From a virus, in the IMG/VR virus record IMGVR_UViG_3300032293_001706, positions 124,001-188,000 of that record: a stretch of DNA of 64,000 nucleotides. One strand, written 5' to 3'. The notes beneath the pieces were generated by a model. The model ran no database searches. It was not told the origin of the DNA and was given only the letters and a program-made list of their open reading frames with translations. This document shows positions 35,169 to 43,558 of the stretch, one piece after another. A program made the position numbers and the translations under genes. Numbering within the stretch: position 1 is the first letter of the stretch; each line of letters opens with the position of its first letter.

Positions 35169-35947
35169 TGGAAACAATAATAGAATTATCAAAATTTAAC
35201 GATGTTAAATATTTTGACGGACCACACAAATATTATGTAGGAACAAAAGAATATGTTTCGGCGACAACCTTTATTGGGAAATACAAGGCAAAATTTCAAA
35301 CACAATTATTGGCTGAAAAATATGCTGAAAAAAGAGGATTAGACGTTAACGAGGTAATTGCAGAATGGGAATTAAAGAAAGACATATCAACGGTAAAAGG
35401 AACTCTTCTTCATAATATGGCTGAGAATTGGTGGAATAATAAATCATTTCCATACGATTCATCATTAGTTATTAAAAAATTTGGTTATGACATAATCGAA
35501 GAGAACTATAGAAAATGTGAAACAATTTTTCATAGATTTTATGAAGATGCAAAACAAAATCTAATACCTGTAAAAATGGAATTGGTTGTTTGTGACCATG
35601 ACTATGAAATTGCCGGAATGGTAGATTGTTTATTCTATAACAAAAAGTCAGGAATGTTGGAGATTTGGGATTATAAAACAAATAAAGAAATTAAAAGTAG
35701 TAACAATTTTGGTAATAAAATGTTACATCCAATTTCCCATCTTGATGAGTGTGAAATGAATACATATTCACTTCAGTTGGGTTTATATAAACATATTATT
35801 CAAAAAAATACAAATTTAAATATTGGTAACTGTTATTTGTTGTGGATAAATGAAAATAACGATACTTATAAGATATTCACTTGTAAGGATTTATATGCTG
35901 AATTAAAATTAATGATAGAAGATTATGAAAATACCAAGAACTCGTAA
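35165..35947 (+). CDS. PD-(D/E)XK nuclease, RecB/Cas4-like fold
   Basis: A 260-residue protein with GTLLHNMAENWW, KMELVVCDHDYEIAGMVDCL, then LEIWDYKTNKEI (the D...ExK core) and NTYSLQLGLYKHI (QxxxY-like motif). There is no Cys cluster for an iron-sulfur site, so it is more like phage RecB-type exonucleases than Cas4. It is coupled to the primase by a 4-nt overlap, indicating a role in recombination or DNA end processing. Confidence 0.7.
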   Translation: MMETIIELSKFNDVKYFDGPHKYYVGTKEYVSATTFIGKYKAKFQTQLLAEKYAEKRGLDVNEVIAEWELKKDISTVKGTLLHNMAENWWNNKSFPYDSSLVIKKFGYDIIEENYRKCETIFHRFYEDAKQNLIPVKMELVVCDHDYEIAGMVDCLFYNKKSGMLEIWDYKTNKEIKSSNNFGNKMLHPISHLDECEMNTYSLQLGLYKHIIQKNTNLNIGNCYLLWINENNDTYKIFTCKDLYAELKLMIEDYENTKNS

Positions 35948-36035
35948 AGCAAAACTAAAGAAAAAGAAAAAGTATTTTGAAAAGTACACAAAGACATTAA
36001 AGAAATATTTAAAGGTTAGATATAATTGGGATTAA
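35925..36035 (+). CDS. Small very basic protein (36 aa)
   Basis: ATG inside the end of the nuclease gene (23-nt overlap, different frame) encodes MKIPRTRKAKLKKKKKYFEK and continues to RYNWD. Sixteen of 36 residues are Lys/Arg. The frame ends inside the first arm of a hairpin terminator, which supports expression. It may be a nucleic-acid-binding peptide; A-rich composition could also explain it. Confidence 0.35.
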   Translation: MKIPRTRKAKLKKKKKYFEKYTKTLKKYLKVRYNWD

Positions 36036-36055
36036 TTTATTGATTAAACCCAATT
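36024..36055 (+). terminator. Hairpin, probable terminator
   Basis: AATTGGG-A-TTAAT / ATTAA-A-CCCAATT stem with a 6-nt loop; no long T-run follows. It separates the primase/nuclease unit from the recombination unit at 36089, which has its own ATATTTAAT motif. Confidence 0.45.
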
Positions 36056-36063
36056 AAATTGTT

Positions 36064-36072
36064 ATATTTAAT
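36064..36072 (+). promoter_or_regulatory. ATATTTAAT motif
   Basis: ATATTTAAT, one change from ATATTTATA, 16 nt before the ATG at 36089 and just after a hairpin. Confidence 0.4.
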
Positions 36073-36088
36073 CATCAAAATATATTAA

Positions 36089-36871
36089 ATGATTAAAAAA
36101 CTCGTACATTTTTCAGATTTACACATTCGTTTATTTAAGGACCATGATTTATATCGCAAAATTATTAGTGATATGTTCTCAGAATTCCGAAAAATAAACC
36201 CTGATAGAATTGTTTTCACAGGTGATTTAGTTCACTCCAAAAATCAGATGACACCCGAATTAATTAATATGGTTTCTTGGGTGTTAACTGAATGCTCTAA
36301 AATTGCAAAAACAATTTTAATAATTGGAAATCATGATTTTCTTGAGAACAATACCGAAAGATTAGACGCTTTAAGTCCAATTATTGATTCACTAAATAAT
36401 GACAATATCATATATTTGAAAAATCGTGGGGTTTATTCCGACTCAAATATAGATTGGTGTGTTTATTCACTATATGAACATAATCTACCACCTGATATTA
36501 ATCCTAACTCCACGAACACCAAGATTGGGTTATTTCACGGACCTGTAGTGGGGCTATCTACGGATATTGGATATAAGTTTGAAGACGGGTTCGATAGTAG
36601 TAAATTTTCAGGTTGTGATGTTGTATTATGTGGTGACATCCACAAAAGACAGATATTTAACATACCTAATGGAAAAAAGGCGTATATGGTGGGTTCAAGT
36701 ATACAGCAAAATTTTGGGGAAAAAGTAACCAATCATGGATTCGGAATTTATGATGTGTTGGAAGATAAATATGAGTTTGTCGACCTAAAAAACCCAAAAC
36801 CATTTTTAGTGTTTAAAATCGACGATTACTCTGTCATTGAAACAGGAACTGAAACGTTAAAAAACTATTAA
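36089..36871 (+). CDS. SbcD/Mre11-like nuclease subunit (T4 gp47-like)
   Basis: A 260-residue calcineurin-like phosphoesterase with motifs in order: FSDLHIRLF (D10, H12), FTGDLVHSK (GDLVH 45-49), IIGNHDF (80-83), GLFHGPV and VVLCGDIHKRQ. It forms the nuclease half of the Mre11-Rad50-type complex with the split SbcC-like ATPase encoded at 37807/39420. In T4 this complex makes ssDNA tails for recombination-dependent replication. It is shorter than T4 gp47 (about 340 aa). Confidence 0.8.
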   Translation: MIKKLVHFSDLHIRLFKDHDLYRKIISDMFSEFRKINPDRIVFTGDLVHSKNQMTPELINMVSWVLTECSKIAKTILIIGNHDFLENNTERLDALSPIIDSLNNDNIIYLKNRGVYSDSNIDWCVYSLYEHNLPPDINPNSTNTKIGLFHGPVVGLSTDIGYKFEDGFDSSKFSGCDVVLCGDIHKRQIFNIPNGKKAYMVGSSIQQNFGEKVTNHGFGIYDVLEDKYEFVDLKNPKPFLVFKIDDYSVIETGTETLKNY

Positions 36872-37239
36872 TGGAACAACTTATTATTGAACTCAACTCA
36901 CTTGAATTACAAGAGATAGAAAAATTCTGTGAAATTAATAATTTTAATATCGATGAAACTGTTACCAAGTGTTTTAAAAACGGATTTATCATCGAGAAAT
37001 ACGGATTTTTAGGAAAAGAAATTGAAATCCCTGTTGAAAAAATAGAGAATACTGATGATGATTTGAAAGTAAAACAATTACAACAGACAATTCAGGATTT
37101 AACATTAAAAATTCGTGAAAAAGAAAATGAAATTAAAGAATTGAAAGATACAATAAAAAATTTTAATATTAATAACGAAAAAACACAAGTAACGTATTTA
37201 CGTTCATCAAATTTAGAAGATAATTTATATAAAGATTAA
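36871..37239 (+). CDS. Small protein with C-terminal coiled coil
   Basis: A 122-residue protein starting on the last base of the nuclease gene. Residues 1-60 are mixed; residues about 65-105 (VKQLQQTIQDLTLKIREKEN then EIKELKDTIKN) are a heptad coiled coil. It lies between the two subunits of the recombination nuclease and might be an accessory to the complex, but this is positional inference. Confidence 0.55.
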   Translation: MEQLIIELNSLELQEIEKFCEINNFNIDETVTKCFKNGFIIEKYGFLGKEIEIPVEKIENTDDDLKVKQLQQTIQDLTLKIREKENEIKELKDTIKNFNINNEKTQVTYLRSSNLEDNLYKD

Positions 37240-37245
37240 AAATAT

Positions 37246-37581
37246 ATGTGGTTAATAATTTGGATTTTAGCGGCTTATGGAATGAGCCAAATTTTAGTGT
37301 ATGGTTCAATATTTGAATCAACAAGACAAAAAATTCATAAATGGGGGGACAACGAATATGCCCCACTACAAGGGATAGGTAAGTTTATATCGGGTTTAAT
37401 CCAATGCATGATGTGTGTATCTACATGGATTGGATTTTTTATGAGTTTAGTTCTATTTTCACCAATAGAATATTGTTTTAATGCTCATGTTATAATTTCA
37501 ACATTTTTTGATGGAATGTTAGCATCAGGTTCAGTATGGGCAGTTAATTCAATAATCGAATGGTATGAAGCGAAAAAATAA
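37246..37581 (+). CDS. Small membrane protein, DUF1360-like
   Basis: A 111-residue protein with about three hydrophobic segments: WLIIWILAAYGMSQILVYG, FISGLIQCMMCVSTWIGFFM and a last FDGMLASGSVWAVNSII. The C-x2-C-xS-x-W-x-G pattern within a membrane segment is reminiscent of DUF1360 proteins of phages and spore formers. Role unknown. Confidence 0.5.
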   Translation: MWLIIWILAAYGMSQILVYGSIFESTRQKIHKWGDNEYAPLQGIGKFISGLIQCMMCVSTWIGFFMSLVLFSPIEYCFNAHVIISTFFDGMLASGSVWAVNSIIEWYEAKK

Positions 37582-37595
37582 TAAATTTTAATAAT

Positions 37596-37802
37596 ATGCC
37601 AGTATCTAGAAACAGAAAAAATCAGAAGAAAAAAGCTGCTCAACGCACTAAAACACAGAAACAACAAGTAAAGAAAATACAAGACTTGTATACACAAAAA
37701 ATGGTTGAAAAACTAAAAGAAATGCATGAAGAATATGTAGAAAACTCAGGTAAAACTGAAAATGATGGATTTATTCAACCCACCGATAATACCGAACTAT
37801 AA
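37596..37802 (+). CDS. Small basic protein
   Basis: A 68-residue protein beginning PVSRNRKNQKKKAAQRTKTQ. The N-terminal 30 residues are strongly basic and the rest is helical and acidic. It is 4 nt upstream of the recombination ATPase N-fragment. It could bind nucleic acid; no family recognised. Confidence 0.5.
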   Translation: MPVSRNRKNQKKKAAQRTKTQKQQVKKIQDLYTQKMVEKLKEMHEEYVENSGKTENDGFIQPTDNTEL

Positions 37803-37806
37803 TTTT

Positions 37807-38367
37807 ATGACACATAATTTAGATATAACTTCTTTAGAAAACCCATACATACAAGTGGTGTGGGAAGACACTGCGGAAAATTTTACACAAGAAAGAATTA
37901 AAAGTGTTAGAAGTTATTTCTCCAAAAAATATAATTCAACAAATGTAAATGTTTTAACTAAGGTAAAAACGACTGATGATGTTCAACAAACAGTTGACGT
38001 GTCCGTAAATATTATGGATAGGAATTATCAGTTGGAGTTGGTTAAAGAAGTGTTGAAACAAAGAGGACAGGAAAAACTTTTAGATGATATTTTGGAATTG
38101 GATAAATTCGTTGACTCAAAAATGTCATCAGATGAAGTTCAAGCATTTAAAAAGTGGTATATTAAAAAAATAGAGTTCAGCAACTTTTTATCTTATGGTG
38201 AGAATCAAGTATTAGATTTTGAAAAATGTAATGGTATCACTGTAGTTGAGTCGAATCCCCCTAATTTTGGTGGAAAATGTATTAGGTATAATACAAAAAT
38301 TGATATAGAGTATGATTTAGATTTTATTATTAAAAAATTAGGTTTTATACCTGATGAATTAAAATAA
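37807..38367 (+). CDS. SbcC/gp46-like ATPase N-fragment with N-intein
   Basis: A 186-residue product. Residues 1-157 are N-extein: a ~110-residue extra N-terminal region, then the SMC-type opening WYIKKIEFSNFLSYGENQVL and ITVVESNPPNFGGK, ending exactly at the Walker A lysine. Residues 158-186 are a 29-residue N-intein starting CIRYNTKIDIEYD (block A). The expected Walker A Ser and the rest of the ATPase are encoded 1.4 kb downstream. The ATG at 37807 is preferred to one at 37765 because the latter overlaps the preceding gene. Alone this protein cannot hydrolyse ATP; trans-splicing is required. Confidence 0.85.
   Translation: MTHNLDITSLENPYIQVVWEDTAENFTQERIKSVRSYFSKKYNSTNVNVLTKVKTTDDVQQTVDVSVNIMDRNYQLELVKEVLKQRGQEKLLDDILELDKFVDSKMSSDEVQAFKKWYIKKIEFSNFLSYGENQVLDFEKCNGITVVESNPPNFGGKCIRYNTKIDIEYDLDFIIKKLGFIPDELK
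38278..38364 (+). other. N-terminal half of split intein (29 aa)
   Basis: Begins with Cys1 right after GGK and contains only splicing block A. Such very short N-inteins are known from atypically split inteins of the AceL-TerL type. A stop codon follows directly, so the split is genetic and not caused by an internal stop in a longer frame. Confidence 0.85.
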
Positions 38368-38412
38368 TAAAACCAAATACTTTTTAATTTGATGGAAATA
38401 TTTATATGTTAT

Positions 38413-39423
38413 ATGAATAAAAAATATAATTTTAGTAATGAAGAAATTAACGATATGATAAAAAAATATGTTGATGAACTAAAACCAATATCGTTAATTG
38501 CAAAAAACTACAATGTAGACCCATCAGTTATTAAAAAAAGATTAAAAGACTCAGGAATAAAAATAGTGAAAGGTTCCGCATTTAATATTAAATTTTGGTT
38601 GGAGAAAGGATTGTCACTTGATGAGGCCAAAGAAAAAATTAAAATAATAAAACCAAGTTTAATTGAATATTGGTTACACAAAGGGTATTCATTAGAAGAA
38701 TCTAAATTCCAAACTGAATTACATTTAATGAATACAGAAAGGGCTTATATTCATAAATATGGCGAAGATGAAGGTAAAAAATTATTCTTCTTGAAGAAAG
38801 AAAAGGAAGGTAAATACCATTCACCTAGAAGAATTGAATATTGGATTAAAAATGGTTATTCAATTGAGGAATCAAGACAAAAAATAAAAGACAATCAAAA
38901 TAAATTTAGTCTTGAAAAATGTATTCAAAATAATGGGTTCGATGAAGGATTAAATATTTTTACAAGAAGACAGATTAAATGGCAAGAAACACTTGTAAAA
39001 AATGGTAATCTTAAAAAAGGTTTTTCTAAAATATCACAAGAATTATTTTACATTTTAATGGAAAAATACGATATTAATGAAAGAAGGATGATTAATTTTG
39101 CAACACATAATGGCGAATATAAATTAAAAAATCCTGAAGGTGGCGTTTTTATTTATGATTTTACCGATTTAATAAATAATAAGATTATTGAGTATCATGG
39201 GGATATGTATCACGCTAACCCTAAAAAATATAAAAAAGACGATTATCCTCATCCATTTAGAAAAACTCTTAATTCACAACAAATATGGAATAAAGATGAA
39301 AAAAAAATAAAAGAAGCTAATAACAATAATTTTGATGTTTTAATAATTTGGGATTCCGAATATAGATGGGGAAATAAAAATAAAATAGTTGAAAAATGTC
39401 TTAATTTTTTAAATAAAAAATGA
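38413..39423 (+). CDS. Free-standing Vsr-like (EDxHD) homing endonuclease
   Basis: A 336-residue protein from the ATG at 38413 (an ATG at 38392 is also possible). The N-terminus has a helix-turn-helix (SNEEINDMIKKYVDEL ... IAKNYNVDPSVIKKRL). Three copies of a W(L/I)-x-K/N-G-(Y/L)S-x-(E/D)EA/S motif follow (FWLEKGLSLDEAKEKI, YWLHKGYSLEESK, YWIKNGYSIEESRQKI), probably DNA-binding modules. The C-terminal ~110 residues are a Vsr/PD-(D/E)XK-like nuclease: FIYDFTDLINNKIIEYHGD, then MYH, QIWNKDEKKIKEA and FDVLIIWDSEYRW, as in the I-Bth0305I family. It lies between the two halves of a split intein gene, the known fractured-gene arrangement, and its stop overlaps the C-fragment start (ATGA). Confidence 0.8.
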   Translation: MNKKYNFSNEEINDMIKKYVDELKPISLIAKNYNVDPSVIKKRLKDSGIKIVKGSAFNIKFWLEKGLSLDEAKEKIKIIKPSLIEYWLHKGYSLEESKFQTELHLMNTERAYIHKYGEDEGKKLFFLKKEKEGKYHSPRRIEYWIKNGYSIEESRQKIKDNQNKFSLEKCIQNNGFDEGLNIFTRRQIKWQETLVKNGNLKKGFSKISQELFYILMEKYDINERRMINFATHNGEYKLKNPEGGVFIYDFTDLINNKIIEYHGDMYHANPKKYKKDDYPHPFRKTLNSQQIWNKDEKKIKEANNNNFDVLIIWDSEYRWGNKNKIVEKCLNFLNKK

Positions 39424-39791
39424 AAAAAACAATAACAATTAAAGAGTGTTTTAATTTATTTGAGAAATATGGTAACATAGGACTTAAAGTTAATACGCCA
39501 TATGGATACAAAAATATTAATGGATGTGAGATAACGGAAAAAAATGCAAATATTTTAAAAGTTGTGTTAGAAAATGACAAATATCTCGAATGTTCTATAA
39601 ATCACAAAATAAAAACAAGTAAAGGGGATTTTGTTAAATCTTCAGAATTAAATACAGATAGTTATGTTCAAACCAAAGAAGGCTCAATAAAAGTTAAGAG
39701 TGTTATTAATGAAGGATTAATCGAAGATTTATTCGATATTGAAGTTGATGATGTCAGACAGTATTATTCTAATGATATAGTATCACACAAT
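39420..39791 (+). other. C-terminal part of split intein (124 aa)
   Basis: Contains blocks B, F and G with the catalytic block B His (NHKIKT) and the C-terminal His-Asn, followed by Ser+1. With the 29-residue N-part the intein totals 153 residues, a mini-intein without an endonuclease domain. Confidence 0.85.
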
Positions 39792-41645
39792 TCAGTTTTA
39801 AGCGTTGACTTACCTTTATTTTTATTTTTTAATACTACAACAAAAACAAGTAAAGCTGAGGAAATTTTTAACAGATTTAGTAATAAAGATAAAGTTTATG
39901 TGAAAGGTGAAATTAGAATTGATGGCGAAGATTATATTTTAGTAAGACAAATAACAAGAAAACTATCCAAATCTGGTGAATGGAATGTTAAAACAGAATT
40001 AGATTTCTTTAAGAAATTACCAAACGGAGAATTACAAAATTTTACGGGAGAACAAAGAAGAGAAACTGAAAGTTTTATCAAATCTTCAATTGGAACTATG
40101 GAAGATTTCTTAATGACCATTTTAACAACTGCGTCAAATTTGGAAGATTTAATTGAATCAAAACCAACTGCTAGAGGACAAGTCTTATCAAGATTTTTAG
40201 GTTTGGAATTCTTAAAAAGAAAAGAAGAAATTGGTAAAGAGGTATATTCCACTTTTAGTAAATCAATGATTTCAAATCTTTATAATACAGAAACACTGAA
40301 GAATGAAATTCTTGATTTAAATAATAGTATTCTAAAATATAGAAATGAGATTAATGACATTAATGAGAAAATATCTGATTGTAATCAAAAACTTGAAACA
40401 GGTAAAAAGTTTAAAGAAGAATTGTTATCTCAAAAGTATAATGACATTGACCACGAATTATTAATTTTAAACCCAAATAACCTAAATAATGAAATTGAAT
40501 CGGTTAAAAATAAAATTAGTGATATAGATAGACAGATTCAACAAATAAAAGTTATTGAACCCAAAGAGTTTTATCACGAAGATAAACATGATGAAATCAA
40601 AGACCAAATATCTACCAAACATAAACAAAAAACAATGGTTGATATTAAAATTGATGGATTAGTTCAATTATCTAAAACTGTTTCAGGAGGAATTAAATGT
40701 GAACATTGTGGCATTGATTTAATGAATGCTCAAATCACAGCTGCAAAACTTGCCGAGATGGATTCATTAAGAAATGAAAGTAGAATATTTGGGGATGAAA
40801 TTTCTGAATTGCAAATACAAGAAAAAGGTTATGTACAACTTAAAAAAGATTTTGATGAATACGAGAGAAATAAACTAATCAAAGAAAAGTATGAACTAAG
40901 TCTTGAGTCTGAAAATTTAAAACTTGAAAAGCATCAAAGCAAATTGGAAAGGTATTATGAAGTTCAAGAAAAAATTCAAAAAAACAAACAGATTGAAGAA
41001 AAATTAATCAAGGCTAACTTACGTATTGAGGAAATTGAAAGAGATAAAACACAATACAATAATAAGATATCTTCAAATAATACAATGATTGGAAATTTTG
41101 AAAAAGATATTGCACAAAAGAATGATAAGATTTTAAAAATTGCTGAAGAATTTGAAAAAGAAAAAATCTACAAAACTTATTTGGACATCTATGGTAAAAA
41201 TGGAATATCAAAATTAATAATGAAGACAATGATGCCTCTGATAAATGATGAACTACAAAGATTGTTACAGGATAGTGCATTTTTTAGATTAGAAGTAAGA
41301 ATTAACGATAAGAATGAAGTTGAATTTATCATGATTGATAATAATACTCAAGTTGAAAAGTTGATGTCTTCAGGTTCGGGTTATGAAAGAACAATTGCTT
41401 CACTGGCTTTAAGAGCGGTATTAAGTAAGATATGTTCATTACCAAAACCAAATATAGTTGTAATGGATGAAGTATTCGGGAAAATATCAAATGATAATCT
41501 TGATATGGTAGGTGACTTTTTCGTTAAGATTAAAGAATATTTTGAGAAAATTTTTGTTATTAGTCACAACCCTTTGATAAATAACTGGGCGGATAATACT
41601 GTTAGGATTACTAAGTCAGATAATATATCAAAAGTGATTCAGTAA
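39420..41645 (+). CDS. C-intein plus SbcC/gp46-like ATPase C-fragment
   Basis: A 741-residue product. Residues 1-124 are C-intein: block B (LECSINHKIKTSKGDFVKSS), block F (LFDIEVDDVRQYYSNDI) and block G (VSHN before Ser+1). Residues 125-741 are C-extein starting SVLSVDLPLFLFF, which restores GGKS of Walker A. It then has SGEWNVKTELDFF, long coiled coils around the zinc hook CEHC at about residue 424, the ABC signature region SSGSGYERTIASLALRAVL, Walker B NIVVMDEVFG and the D/H-loop region VISHNP. Spliced with the N-fragment it would give a ~774-residue ATPase partner of the gp47-like nuclease. Confidence 0.85.
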   Translation: MKKTITIKECFNLFEKYGNIGLKVNTPYGYKNINGCEITEKNANILKVVLENDKYLECSINHKIKTSKGDFVKSSELNTDSYVQTKEGSIKVKSVINEGLIEDLFDIEVDDVRQYYSNDIVSHNSVLSVDLPLFLFFNTTTKTSKAEEIFNRFSNKDKVYVKGEIRIDGEDYILVRQITRKLSKSGEWNVKTELDFFKKLPNGELQNFTGEQRRETESFIKSSIGTMEDFLMTILTTASNLEDLIESKPTARGQVLSRFLGLEFLKRKEEIGKEVYSTFSKSMISNLYNTETLKNEILDLNNSILKYRNEINDINEKISDCNQKLETGKKFKEELLSQKYNDIDHELLILNPNNLNNEIESVKNKISDIDRQIQQIKVIEPKEFYHEDKHDEIKDQISTKHKQKTMVDIKIDGLVQLSKTVSGGIKCEHCGIDLMNAQITAAKLAEMDSLRNESRIFGDEISELQIQEKGYVQLKKDFDEYERNKLIKEKYELSLESENLKLEKHQSKLERYYEVQEKIQKNKQIEEKLIKANLRIEEIERDKTQYNNKISSNNTMIGNFEKDIAQKNDKILKIAEEFEKEKIYKTYLDIYGKNGISKLIMKTMMPLINDELQRLLQDSAFFRLEVRINDKNEVEFIMIDNNTQVEKLMSSGSGYERTIASLALRAVLSKICSLPKPNIVVMDEVFGKISNDNLDMVGDFFVKIKEYFEKIFVISHNPLINNWADNTVRITKSDNISKVIQ

Positions 41646-41649
41646 GGTC

Positions 41650-42195
41650 TTACTTACCTTTTACACTTTTGGAACCTCTTTTTTGGTTTATCTTTGCAAC
41701 CGCTTTATAAACCCTCTCAATTAAAGAATCACCATATAAAACATATAGTGTTTCAATAATTGACTGAGGGTTTTTTCTCATGTACCTTAATACATCATCA
41801 GGTACTTGGTCCCAATATTTACCAAAAATAGTTGATAATTCAAATTCACGGGGCATTTTTGATACCCAAGGTTCAACAGTGAAATTATCTTCATCACTTT
41901 CTTGAACCATATCTTTCCTTTTTAGTTCGTTCATCAAAAAATCGAACACTTGGTCCATATTATTCTTGGCTTCAGAAATATGGTCTGCAGCCCAATCGTG
42001 ACCATCATTAAGAATACCATCCACTTCATCATGGTTTAATTCTAATAATTTCTCCGCTTGTCTGTGCATTTGAGAAAGATTACTAAAGAACATATAGTAC
42101 TCAATTTCTGACATATTTCCTTCATTCAGTTTGTCTTTCTGAATTTTTTTAACTAATTTTGAAAGCTGAGATTCATTAACGATAATTGTTTTCAT
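41650..42195 (-). CDS. Tagged protein of unknown function (LTES-type N-terminus)
   Basis: A 181-residue minus-strand protein. Its N-terminus KTIIVNESQLSKLVKKIQKD matches the amphipathic tag seen in several proteins here. The remainder is helical and acidic (SQMHRQAEKLLELNHDEVDG, DDVLRYMRKNPQSIIETLYV) and ends with a basic tail. Its own ATATTTATC motif lies on the minus strand upstream. It could be an internal virion protein; no enzymatic motif is visible. Confidence 0.55.
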   Translation of the reverse strand: MKTIIVNESQLSKLVKKIQKDKLNEGNMSEIEYYMFFSNLSQMHRQAEKLLELNHDEVDGILNDGHDWAADHISEAKNNMDQVFDFLMNELKRKDMVQESDEDNFTVEPWVSKMPREFELSTIFGKYWDQVPDDVLRYMRKNPQSIIETLYVLYGDSLIERVYKAVAKINQKRGSKSVKGK

Positions 42196-42199
42196 AAAA

Positions 42200-42217
42200 A
42201 TATTTACAGATAAATAT
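42200..42217. promoter_or_regulatory. Divergent ATATTTA motifs between 41650 and 42216 genes
   Basis: Minus strand: ATATTTATC (42217-42209), 13 nt before the ATG of the minus gene. Plus strand: ATATTTACA (42200-42208), 7 nt before the ATG at 42216. The two divergent genes each have a motif in their own orientation. Confidence 0.4.
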
Positions 42218-42752
42218 GCGGAAGAGCAGAAAAAGTGACGAAAAAACTAAATACTTTTTAGTTGCGTTTGGAGACTTTAGTGGTAAAAAAGAGTTACTTA
42301 CACAAATACTTATGCAGTTTCAACCAATATTAGCATCTAACTTCCTAAAATTTAATTTTGGTGATGATTATATATTAGCCCATTTTGAAACTAATGAAAA
42401 ACATAGGGATGTAATAGAGTTTTGTGATATCATTTTGTCAGGTACATTAAAAAATTATATGGTCATACCACATAATAAAGATGTCTTTATATCCTTTCCG
42501 ACAAATTTTAAAGATTTTTTACTTGATTTGGATAGTAATACAAAATTTGAGAATGACATAATGTCAGTAGATGATTTCACGGATGAAGATGAAGAGATAA
42601 TGGAACAAATATTGTCAGCGATGCTCCACCAAAAAGAAATTGAACCTAAAATATCATTAAACGAGTTATTGGAGAAGGTACATACCAAAGGATTTAAAAA
42701 TTTAACAAAAAAAGAAAAAAACATACTTTATGAATATTCAAAAAGAGTCTAA
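42216..42752 (+). CDS. Hypothetical protein upstream of sigma factor
   Basis: A 178-residue protein beginning MRKSRKSDEKTKYFLVAFGD. The C-terminal ISLNELLEKVHTKGFKNLTK followed by KEKNILYEYS resembles the short helical motif (LDKIxxxGxxSLTxEEKxxL) found at the C-terminus of many Bacteroidota proteins. It overlaps the sigma-factor gene by 23 nt, so the two are probably co-expressed. A regulatory role linked to the sigma factor is possible but not shown. Confidence 0.5.
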   Translation: MRKSRKSDEKTKYFLVAFGDFSGKKELLTQILMQFQPILASNFLKFNFGDDYILAHFETNEKHRDVIEFCDIILSGTLKNYMVIPHNKDVFISFPTNFKDFLLDLDSNTKFENDIMSVDDFTDEDEEIMEQILSAMLHQKEIEPKISLNELLEKVHTKGFKNLTKKEKNILYEYSKRV

Positions 42753-43554
42753 CACATTTTCAAAAAACACAGGTGTAATCAATCAAGAAGAAATTTCTTC
42801 ATACCTTAAAGACATTAGAAAACTAAAAGTAATGACAGTAGAACGAGAAAAAGAACTGTCTGAAAGAATGTTATCGGGTGAATGTAGTGAAAGAGAAAAA
42901 CAAGAAATTTACAATGAACTTCTCGAAGGTAATCTCAGATTTGTAATTACTGTTGCAAAACAATATCAAAACCAAGGGTTGGATTTACCAGACCTAATTG
43001 CTGAAGGTAATTTGGGTCTTATGAAGGCTATTCAGAGTTTTGATTGGTCAAAGAAACTTAGGTTTATATCATATGCCGTATGGTGGGTTAAACAGTCAAT
43101 TATTCAATCATTGAATGAAAATGCAAGAACAATTAGACTTCCTGTTAACGTAGTACAAGAATTGCATAAAGCAAAAAAAGAAGTTGAAAAAGGATTGTCA
43201 GAATTAGATGACAAGTTTTCCATACTACCATCAACGATTAACTTGGAGTCAACCATTAATGAAGACGGTGACACATTGCTGGACATGATTGAAAACCCAA
43301 ACGCAATTCAACCAGATGAAGAATTAAATAATGAACACAATATTAAAGACAAACTTATGTCAACAATGAAAGTTTTAGATGAACGAGAAAGGGCAATTGT
43401 TGAAGATTATTTTGGTCTAACAGGTACTCCAAGAACCTTGGAAGATATTGGGGAAGACTTTAACCTAACAAAGGAAAGGGTTAGACAAATTAAAGAAAAA
43501 GCTTTGAGAAAGTTGAGAAACGAATGTTCTATACTTTTAGACTATTTGCAATAA
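42730..43554 (+). CDS. Phage RNA polymerase sigma factor, sigma70 family
   Basis: A 274-residue protein with sigma regions in order: 1.2 (EISSYLKDIRKLKVMTVERE), 2 (NLRFVITVAKQYQNQGLDLP, AEGNLGLMKAIQSFDW, LRFISYAVWWVKQSI), 3 (TIRLPVNVVQELHKA) and 4 (RTLEDIGEDFNLTKERVRQI, KEKALRKLRNE). Region 1.1 is absent, as in Bacteroidota RpoD (about 285 aa). It would redirect host RNA polymerase to phage promoters. The ATATTTAT(A/T/C) motif before virion-type genes is a candidate target. Confidence 0.85.
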   Translation: MNIQKESNTFSKNTGVINQEEISSYLKDIRKLKVMTVEREKELSERMLSGECSEREKQEIYNELLEGNLRFVITVAKQYQNQGLDLPDLIAEGNLGLMKAIQSFDWSKKLRFISYAVWWVKQSIIQSLNENARTIRLPVNVVQELHKAKKEVEKGLSELDDKFSILPSTINLESTINEDGDTLLDMIENPNAIQPDEELNNEHNIKDKLMSTMKVLDERERAIVEDYFGLTGTPRTLEDIGEDFNLTKERVRQIKEKALRKLRNECSILLDYLQ

Positions 43555-43558
43555 AATT

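Noticed and set aside
35165-35947. Cas4 assignment for the PD-(D/E)XK nuclease
   Set aside because: The four-cysteine iron-sulfur cluster of Cas4 is absent; its place is next to the primase, so a RecB-like replication/recombination nuclease is more likely.
37762-37806. Upstream start for the recombination ATPase N-fragment
   Set aside because: It would overlap the preceding gene by about 40 nt, and the ATG at 37807 follows that gene's stop directly.
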